Shown: positions 54,458-61,192 of the stretch, one piece after another
How the letters are laid out: each line of letters opens with the position of its first letter
Numbering within the stretch: position 1 is the first letter of the stretch
NCBI GenBank assembly: GCA_964459305.1
Contig: CAYWNA010000038.1
Location: forward strand, 1-64,000
Reading direction: 5' to 3'
DNA from: CAYWNA01 sp964459305
GTDB taxonomy: Bacteria > Planctomycetota > Planctomycetia > Pirellulales > Pirellulaceae
Length of the DNA: 64,000 nucleotides
Made by a program: the position numbers and the translations under genes
Notes under the pieces: model-generated
What the model was told of the DNA's origin: nothing
Database searches by the model: none
The model's input: the letters and a program-made list of their open reading frames with translations, nothing else

Positions 54458-56599
54458 TTAACGTTCCACCAGACCTTCGACTTTTTCCAGCGCTTTCGCC
54501 TCGACGTCGGTGAGCCGCCCTGCCTTCTTCAACCGTTGGGCGACTTCGATTTCGAAGTCGACCAGCGTGGCGAGTTTTAGCAGTGCCTTCGTTTCTTCCA
54601 GCGAGAGATCCGCTTCCAACGAGGCTTCAAGGAGTTTGCCGATTTCCTCTTTGCGCGAATTCTCGACGAAATCCTCCAGCTTGCCGAGGACGCCTTCCAG
54701 TTTCGTGATGGCCGCGGCCTCTTGGTCCGACAACTTGCCTACTTGCTTCGATTCCAGCAGGGCCCGTTCGTCCAGATCGACGCGTTTGAACAACGCCACC
54801 ATGGCATCCGTTTCCGCTTCGTTCATTCCGGCCAGCTTGGCCAGTTTGACGAGAACCGGAACTTCTTCGTCACGGGGATTATCGATGTGGTACTCCAGCT
54901 TGCCGAAATGGGCTTCCAGTTTCTTCAGCGCCGCTGCTTCCTTTTCAGAGAGGCCGCCTGATTTCTTCAACGCGACCACAGCCTCGACTTCGCACCCGGC
55001 CCGCACAAAGCCGTGCTTCAACGTCTCGGTTTCCGCATCGGTCAGGCCAGCGTCGTTGGCCAGTTCCGTCAGTTTCTCCAATTCGTCCGCATAGGGATGC
55101 CCGAATTGCGTGAGTAGCTTTTCCAGGGCCTTTCTTTCTATGTCCGACAGCTTCCCCGCTTCATAGAGGGCAACGATCGCCTTCTCGTCAAACCCCTCGC
55201 GCACGGCTACCTTTTCGGCGGCTTTCAACTCCTCCTCGGTCAGTCCGGCTTGCGCTGCACCGTCGCGCAGTTTGGCCAGTTCGTCTTCCACAGGGCTGCC
55301 GAAATGCGAAACCAGTTTGTCGACCCCTTTGGCTTCGACGTCGGACAGTTTGCCCTTGGCGTTGAGGCTCATGATGACCTTCTCGTCACACTCGACCCGC
55401 TCGGCCAACTTCAGGACCGCCTTGGTTTCGTCGGTGCTCAAATCTGCTTGCCATGCGGCGTCCTCCAATCTGGCGAGCTTTTTCTGCACTTGTTCGGCCG
55501 TGATTTGGTCGTTTGGCTCGGCCACGGTCTCGATCACCAACGGGCTGCCAGGCAAGACCAACAACGCTGCCAGAACAGCGATAGCCCAACAGTAGCCGGG
55601 CATACGACTTCGAAACGTACTAGCTCTTCTCATGATTTCCTCCAGTCTTTTCGAGGTTACCTCCGCCGGACGAACGCCGGGGAGAAGAAACGCAGTTCTC
55701 AACTCTTGCTTATGTTCCAGAACATCCAGCAGGCAGCGAGCATACTTGGACGGACGGCACCCAAGGGCGGCGACCGTTTCGGCATCGCAGCAGCGCTCGC
55801 GCTCGCGGCCGATGTGGCGCCCTGCCCACCAGATCAGCGGATGAAACCACCAGATGATCTTGGCGGCCAACTCTACGAGCATGATGGCGGCGTCGTGCCG
55901 ACGCATGTGAATCAGTTCGTGCGCGATCACCGGCTCGATCCGCTCGAAACTGCGGCTGGCCACAAGCGATCGCGGCAGGATGAGCTTCGGTCGGAAAATC
56001 CCGAAGACAGAAGGCCCGACCGGTTCGTCGCTGAGAACCACTTCCATCCGCCGCCGGATCCCAAGGCGCCGTGCCAAGTCCGTGATTCGCCGTTCGAGCT
56101 GCAAGTCTCTGTCTCTCGAACAACGGGCGACGGTACGTCGGCAACGTATCCACCCAACGAAGATCACACCGATCATCAGCAGCGCACCGGATCCCCACAC
56201 CGATCCAGCCAACGTCGATACAGACGGAAGCCGCCCGCCGCCGGCAGCCATTGCCTTCGCTTCGTCGACAAGCGAGCTATTGGCATTCGAATGTTTCGCC
56301 CAGCTTGCCGTCGCGTTATCAGCCGACTCGAACAGCGCGGCTGGCGTGACGGGTGGTGCTCCAGATTTCTCCCCATTCTGTCGCATATCAATCTGCGCCA
56401 GACTGAAAAGCCCGAACGGGCTGCTCCAAACCGGCGGCGTCAAGCACTTGAGGATCACCAGCATCCACAGCACGTAGGCTAGATGAGGACGGTGGTGACA
56501 GAATCGCCGTACGACGAAGGCCACAACCAACGCCAACGCGGCGATTTGCCAGGCCTGCGCCAAAGCCGCCTGGAAAAACTCACTCGTGGCAAGCGTCAT
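54458..56599 (-). CDS. BlaR1-like M56 membrane metallopeptidase with helical-repeat tail
   Basis: 713 aa. The N-terminal part is an M56/BlaR1 protease: helices at about 15-30, 40-55 and 133-150, then a cytoplasmic loop with IAHELIHMRRHD (HExxH, about 226) and a further helix near 340-358. In BlaR1 the C-terminus is a penicillin-binding sensor. Here it is replaced by about 350 residues of five helical repeats of about 65-70 aa, each with a core like DEKAIVALYEAGKLSDIERKAL. It follows the BlaI-type gene with a 20-nt overlap. It should sense an extracytoplasmic signal and cleave or release the repressor. Confidence 0.9.
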   Translation of the reverse strand: MTLATSEFFQAALAQAWQIAALALVVAFVVRRFCHHRPHLAYVLWMLVILKCLTPPVWSSPFGLFSLAQIDMRQNGEKSGAPPVTPAALFESADNATASWAKHSNANSSLVDEAKAMAAGGGRLPSVSTLAGSVWGSGALLMIGVIFVGWIRCRRTVARCSRDRDLQLERRITDLARRLGIRRRMEVVLSDEPVGPSVFGIFRPKLILPRSLVASRSFERIEPVIAHELIHMRRHDAAIMLVELAAKIIWWFHPLIWWAGRHIGRERERCCDAETVAALGCRPSKYARCLLDVLEHKQELRTAFLLPGVRPAEVTSKRLEEIMRRASTFRSRMPGYCWAIAVLAALLVLPGSPLVIETVAEPNDQITAEQVQKKLARLEDAAWQADLSTDETKAVLKLAERVECDEKVIMSLNAKGKLSDVEAKGVDKLVSHFGSPVEDELAKLRDGAAQAGLTEEELKAAEKVAVREGFDEKAIVALYEAGKLSDIERKALEKLLTQFGHPYADELEKLTELANDAGLTDAETETLKHGFVRAGCEVEAVVALKKSGGLSEKEAAALKKLEAHFGKLEYHIDNPRDEEVPVLVKLAKLAGMNEAETDAMVALFKRVDLDERALLESKQVGKLSDQEAAAITKLEGVLGKLEDFVENSRKEEIGKLLEASLEADLSLEETKALLKLATLVDFEIEVAQRLKKAGRLTDVEAKALEKVEGLVER

Positions 56600-56981
56600 C
56601 TTGCTCGGCCTCCAATTGGTCCAACAAATCGCGGAGCTTATGGGTTTCTTCGCGCGAGATACCGCGATCTTGGATCAGGTGCTGCATCAACGGCAGTGTT
56701 TCGCCGTCAAAAAGCCGATTCATCAAGTCGTCCACGGTTTCCCGAATGACCTGGTGCGGCCGTACTTTTGGGCTATAGATTTTGTTCCGGCCCTCGCGTC
56801 GCGTTTTCACGTAACCCTTGGATTCCAAACGCCGCAAGTACGTCTGCACCGTCGTGTAGTCCAGCTTGCGGTTCTTAGGAAACCACAGGTGAACTTCGCC
56901 CACAGTGGCTTCCTGCAAATCCCAAACGGCGCGAGCCACCTCCAATTCCCCTTTGGACAACGCCGGACGTGCTGGCATCAT
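56580..56981 (-). CDS. BlaI/MecI/CopY-family repressor
   Basis: 133 aa from the ATG at 56981 with GGAAAGGGC upstream (the frame is open to 57149). The winged helix spans about 8-80 (LSKGELEVARAVWDLQEATVGEV, LDYTTVQTYLRRLESKGYVKTRREGRNKIYSP), followed by a helical dimerisation tail. It would bind TACAnnTGTA sites over its own promoter, two of which are present, and repress the operon until inactivated by the M56 protease encoded next. Confidence 0.94.
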   Translation of the reverse strand: MMPARPALSKGELEVARAVWDLQEATVGEVHLWFPKNRKLDYTTVQTYLRRLESKGYVKTRREGRNKIYSPKVRPHQVIRETVDDLMNRLFDGETLPLMQHLIQDRGISREETHKLRDLLDQLEAEQDDACHE

Positions 56982-56998
56982 TTCGCCCTTTCCATTAA

Positions 56999-57041
56999 GT
57001 ACATCTGTACGTAATTCTAAGTACACTTGTACTGAAGTCAA
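56999..57041 (-). promoter_or_regulatory. Promoter with two BlaI-type operators
   Basis: On the minus strand, -35 TTGACT (57041-57036), a 16-nt spacer and -10 TAGAAT (57019-57014). Operator 1 TACAAGTGTA (57031-57022) lies between the hexamers, and operator 2 TACAGATGTA (57009-57000) just after the -10. Both fit the BlaI/CopY TACAnnTGTA box. Their centres are 22 bp apart, two helical turns. Confidence 0.88.
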
Positions 57042-57179
57042 TATTGTCTTGCAGAAATTTCCAAGATTCTTGCGAACTCCGGCCACACGGGATGAGAGAC
57101 TGTCGCAGGGCGACCAAGCCAGCCGAGGGGACGATCGGAGGGCCACCACTGCAGTATCGTGACAGAAATAGGTGTGGGG

Positions 57180-60100
57180 CTATCGAGTCGATTCAAGCGA
57201 CTCTTCGCACAATCGCCGGTGCTTGTTCTGCTCGTCGGAGCCTTCGCAACCGGCGGCGCCCTTTTTCCAAGCGGACCGCGCTTCTTCTTGGCGGCCGAGG
57301 GCTTTGAGCGCCTTTCCCCGCCAGTACTCGGCCGGTGCCTCCTGAGGGCGATTCGTGCGACCAACTCCCAGGTTTTCCGGATACATCAGCGCGGCTTCGA
57401 AGTCTTCGAGTGCGGCTTTGAATTGTTTCTGTTCGAAACGCTGTTGCCCCCGGGCCAAATGAGCCTGGTTGAACAAGACCCAAGTGATGTCCTGACCTTC
57501 CCAGTTCACAAAGTATGGCGTGGATTCGAGCAAATCAATCGCGTCCGCAAACCTCTGTTCGGCCACGTAGGCTTCGGCGAGCATGATCGTGATGTCCGAG
57601 CGACGCTGTCCTTTGATTGGCATGGATTCAAGCAGGCGGATCGCATCGGGCCGCTTGTCGTCGGCCACCAGAATCTCTGCCAGGTCTCGGTAGAGAGTCT
57701 GATCTTCGCCTCGCGCGGCGATGGCTTTGCGGTAGTAATCCGCAGCTTTCGACAAGTCGCGATCCCGCGCCCAACTGGCAAGACCGAGATTGCGAAACGG
57801 AATGCTCAGTGATGTGTCCAACTTGACCGCCGCTTCCCACTGGGAGACCGCTTCGTCGAGTCGGCCAAGATTTCCGTACAGGTTACCCAGATGCATATGG
57901 GCAGAAGCGTCGCCAGAGTTCTCTTGAATGGCGTAGCTCAGCACATCGACGGCTTCCGTTCTCGAAGGATAGATGAAATCCCGGCAGATACTCGCAGCAT
58001 CTTCAAGAGAGGCCTGCGCAGCCTGGTCATCCCCATGGCGCGAAACGAAGTAGGCCACGTAGTACAACGGCAATGGACTCCGCTGCTCCAGTGGAACCGC
58101 TTCGACACATGCGGCTCGCAGCAGCCTGGCGGCTTCGTCGAAAAGTCCCAAATCGGCGAAAACGAGAGACGTCTCGATCATCTCAAAATCATCTTCGCCA
58201 ACAAACTCGCGAGCCGCGCCCACAAAGCGATTCATGGCGCTATCGCTTCTCAGCGCCAAGAGCGCCCCAGGCACAAGGCTGGTCGGACTTTCGCGCACCG
58301 CCTCCTCAGCCTGCCGAAACGCCTGCTCGCTGCGCCCGGTGGCGTACAGGGCCAGCGTGAGATGATCTCTAGATCGCGCGTCTTTCGGATCGGCATCGAC
58401 GGCTTCGCGGAACGCCCCGACCGCCTTCTCGCGTTCGCCAAGCCGCATGTAGGCCCGGCCGATAAGATCGTAACCGACTGATCTGGTCCCGAAGCATCGC
58501 GCTGCTCGATGGCCAGATGCCACGGCTTCTTCAGCGTTTCCGCAGGACAATTGACAAACGCCTCGGAAATACCACGCCAGTCCATCGTCGCCATCTCGGT
58601 CCAAAACCAATTTCAGCCGCGATACGGCCTCGTGATAGAGCCCTGCTTCGACGTCGAGTACGGCCAACGCTCGCAATGCGAGTACGTGCCCTGGGTCTTT
58701 TGCCAGGGCCAATTCGTAATACTCGCGAGCCTTCAATCGATCCGTGGCCCGGTCGAGCCATCGGCCCTTCAAGTACCTTTGCTCGGCGGTAAGCTGATCG
58801 TCCGGCTTCTCTTCGAATGTAGAGGCATCGGGCGGCGTCACTTTGGGAATGGGCAGCGGAGTGGTGAAGCCGGCCAGCACATCTCCATCGTTTGTTGTGA
58901 TGGTCACACGGACGGGCACCTCTCCGATGTCGGCAAGTGTCATCGCCTGCGGCGCGTCAGGGGAAAGATCGATTTGTCTGCGTACGGGATCCCGCCCGTC
59001 AGCTCTAAGCGTACACGTCGCACCGGGAAACCTGCCCGTGGAGATCAGCCGCAAGCGGAGGCCGTCGTCGTGGCGCGCGGTGTGTATGGCCACGTCCTTG
59101 GTAGCGAATTCAAATCCGTCACCCAGGCCGTGAATGGGGTACCACCACTCCTGCCAAGAGACTTCGTCGTGTGGCCCCAACATGCCGTAATCGGATTGCG
59201 TCGGCAGCGGCCCGCTTTGCACTTCGATATACGGCCCGTCGTCGTCGGTCAGGTTCCTCTGGCTTGCCAAGCCAAAGTCCCAGTTGCCCCAGGTCCATGC
59301 CTTCTTGCCGGGTAGCACGTGGCGGTCGGCGAACTGAACGATGCCTCGATCCGCATCGACCTCGTAAGCTCCGAAGAAATCGTACTGGCACTGGAACGCA
59401 AAAATCGATGTCCAAGTCTCGTGGTTCTTGAGCCAAGAGAGATCCTTGCCGTCGTGAATCGGCCAGTTGAAGAATTCCTTTCCATGATGGTCCGTGGCAA
59501 GCGACATCGGGTAGATGAACCGCGTCCCGGGCAGGTTCGGAAACGCCGTGCAATTCCAGAAGTAATACGGGTGCATCCCGTCGGTGGGATTGAAGATCCT
59601 GATGTTCTCCTCCAAATAGGATTTGCCCGGACGAAGCGTGAGACGCACCGTCCAACGAGTCCGAAAGATCTTCTCTTGATTGCTCACCTCGAGGAATGCC
59701 GAGCCGTCCGGATTCTTGCCGACCAGCGCGTCAACCGGGGACACGACCGTGACCGTATGCCCGTGGGGACCGAAATTCCACTCAATCCCGCCGCTAATCC
59801 AGGCACCGCGCATGGCGATCATTCCGGGTTTTATCACTCCGCTCCGATGGAACATTTCCTTTCCTTCGGTCTTGTCCAACACCGAGTGGATTCGGCCACC
59901 CAACTCCGGCAGGCAAGTGACCTTCAGGTATTCGTTTTCGATAAACAGCGCCTTGTACCGCCGGTCTACTTTGGCTCGGGAAAGATGATCCTGCATTGTG
60001 TAAGGGTAAGTGATCGATCCTTTCACCGTCGTGGACAAACGCGCGGGTCCTTCCAACGCCCAGAACTTGGGATTCACATCTTCTTCCCACGGATAGGTAG

Positions 60101-60215
60101 GAATGGTGATCGTGCCTTCCCACGCCGTCGCTTCGGCCCAGCACCAATTTGGCAGGACACCGACAACACAAGTTGAGACGAATGTCAGTGCGCCAAGCAT
60201 TCGATACAAGCTCAT
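57180..60215 (-). CDS. Secreted DUF5107/TPR protein
   Basis: 1011 aa, with GAGGGA 7 nt before the ATG and a signal peptide ending near residue 27. Residues about 30-400 form the DUF5107 region, a galactose-mutarotase-like beta fold (NEYLKVTCLPELGGRIHSVLDK, GGIEWNFGPHGHTV, PTDGMHPYYFWNCTAFPN). The rest is TPR (about 470-1000), e.g. AREYYELALAKDPGHVLALRALA. Related proteins sit near carbohydrate genes and may bind or process glycans outside the cell. No partner genes are adjacent. Confidence 0.88.
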   Translation of the reverse strand: MSLYRMLGALTFVSTCVVGVLPNWCWAEATAWEGTITIPTYPWEEDVNPKFWALEGPARLSTTVKGSITYPYTMQDHLSRAKVDRRYKALFIENEYLKVTCLPELGGRIHSVLDKTEGKEMFHRSGVIKPGMIAMRGAWISGGIEWNFGPHGHTVTVVSPVDALVGKNPDGSAFLEVSNQEKIFRTRWTVRLTLRPGKSYLEENIRIFNPTDGMHPYYFWNCTAFPNLPGTRFIYPMSLATDHHGKEFFNWPIHDGKDLSWLKNHETWTSIFAFQCQYDFFGAYEVDADRGIVQFADRHVLPGKKAWTWGNWDFGLASQRNLTDDDGPYIEVQSGPLPTQSDYGMLGPHDEVSWQEWWYPIHGLGDGFEFATKDVAIHTARHDDGLRLRLISTGRFPGATCTLRADGRDPVRRQIDLSPDAPQAMTLADIGEVPVRVTITTNDGDVLAGFTTPLPIPKVTPPDASTFEEKPDDQLTAEQRYLKGRWLDRATDRLKAREYYELALAKDPGHVLALRALAVLDVEAGLYHEAVSRLKLVLDRDGDDGLAWYFRGVCQLSCGNAEEAVASGHRAARCFGTRSVGYDLIGRAYMRLGEREKAVGAFREAVDADPKDARSRDHLTLALYATGRSEQAFRQAEEAVRESPTSLVPGALLALRSDSAMNRFVGAAREFVGEDDFEMIETSLVFADLGLFDEAARLLRAACVEAVPLEQRSPLPLYYVAYFVSRHGDDQAAQASLEDAASICRDFIYPSRTEAVDVLSYAIQENSGDASAHMHLGNLYGNLGRLDEAVSQWEAAVKLDTSLSIPFRNLGLASWARDRDLSKAADYYRKAIAARGEDQTLYRDLAEILVADDKRPDAIRLLESMPIKGQRRSDITIMLAEAYVAEQRFADAIDLLESTPYFVNWEGQDITWVLFNQAHLARGQQRFEQKQFKAALEDFEAALMYPENLGVGRTNRPQEAPAEYWRGKALKALGRQEEARSAWKKGAAGCEGSDEQNKHRRLCEESLESTR

Positions 60216-60321
60216 GATCGTTTCCCTCTGATTGTTCGGACTCTCAACAGGCTGGAAGTATATCGCACTTTGGTTGCAGTCGAGCGCCGCGCCAGGTGAG
60301 AAGTGACGGTTCGCCGATCAT

Positions 60322-60464
60322 CCAACGTCTTGGCCTTGATCGTAACTCCGGCATCGAAACCCGAAGCGTAAGCGAGGACGTAATCCATTACCTCGCTTAC
60401 GCTTCGGGTTACTATGCTATCACTCCTGGCAACTGCCGGAGTTATGATCAGGGCCCAACGTCTT
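60322..60464. mobile_element. Composite palindrome flanked by 10-bp direct repeats
   Basis: The direct repeat CCAACGTCTT occurs at 60322-60331 and 60455-60464. Between them are imperfect terminal inverted repeats (60333-60353, 60434-60454; 19 of 21 match) containing AACTCCGGCA. They enclose a perfect 20-bp inverted repeat (60358-60377, 60391-60410; ends AACCCGAAGCG) with a 13-nt loop. No coding capacity. The flanking repeats look like a target-site duplication. Confidence 0.65.
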
Positions 60465-60642
60465 CAACCTCACCCTCTCCCAGAGTGAGAAGAAGCTTCC
60501 CGGGCGCGCTCAATAGTCTCGGCCGGCGCACCGGCCGTGTCAACAATGAGGTGTTCCTGTGAACGACAGAAAAAGCGAGGTGCCGAGAACCCAGGACCAG
60601 CCGAGCAGTGTGCCGCATTTGATCACGTCCCCAGATATATCT

Positions 60643-60789
60643 AGCTATCTGGAGGTGTCCGGGAATTCGAAACCGTGGAATCCACGGTTTTCGGGAGGGC
60701 GAGGCTCCTGCCGAGCCGCGCATCGGTGCCAACAAACCGGCTCCGCAGGAGCTTCGCCCTCCCAATTCCCGGACACCCTCAGCGATCTG
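60643..60789. mobile_element. Composite palindrome with family-3 core (copy 3) and 9-bp direct repeats
   Basis: Direct repeats AGCTATCTG (60643-60651) and AGCGATCTG (60781-60789) abut inverted repeats with GTGTCCGGGAATT (60652-60667, 60764-60780). Inside are a 9-bp hairpin AAACCGTGG / CCACGGTTT (60670-60690) and a family-3 palindrome (60693-60763). No coding capacity. Confidence 0.65.
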
Positions 60790-61192
60790 TCAAGTCGATG
60801 CTGACGAGCGTCATAGGCAGCATACCCGTAGTAGTGGATCGGCACCGACTAAGTGGGGCATGCGTCATGCGCGTAATCGAAGTAGGCGTCGGCGCGCTCG
60901 CTACAAATAGCCCCATGTAGGCTTTTTCTCTCGGTTTTCCATGTTCGGATCTCACCCCAGATTACGACTTTGATCATAGTGGCGAAATTCGAAATACTCG
61001 GGTGACTCTTCAAAATGTGCAGGTGCGGTTTCGCGTCTTCCTTTCTGCTGCGCGATTGGAAAACAGCGAAACAACCGCCGGTCCAGGGCATTGGATTCCC
61101 GTCACCATTCAATTCGTTTCGGATTGCGCGATTCGGAATTCGTATTACTACCGCCGAGCCTTTGGCTTGTACTTCATTCCGGAGTCAGCGTC

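Larger units (their letters stand above)
60216..61192. other. Long intergenic region with two composite palindromes
   Basis: A gap of 977 nt. It contains the nested palindromes at 60322-60464 and 60643-60789 (listed separately). From about 60790 to 61190 I see no gene, hairpin or clear promoter, although the region must supply the promoter of the downstream surface-protein gene. Confidence 0.5.

Noticed and set aside
55250..56482. 410-codon plus-strand frame
   Set aside because: Antisense to the M56 gene; no recognisable domain.
7429..60789. CRISPR array considered for the recurring repeats
   Set aside because: Copies are kilobases apart, palindromic and 70-130 bp long, with no regular spacers and no cas genes.
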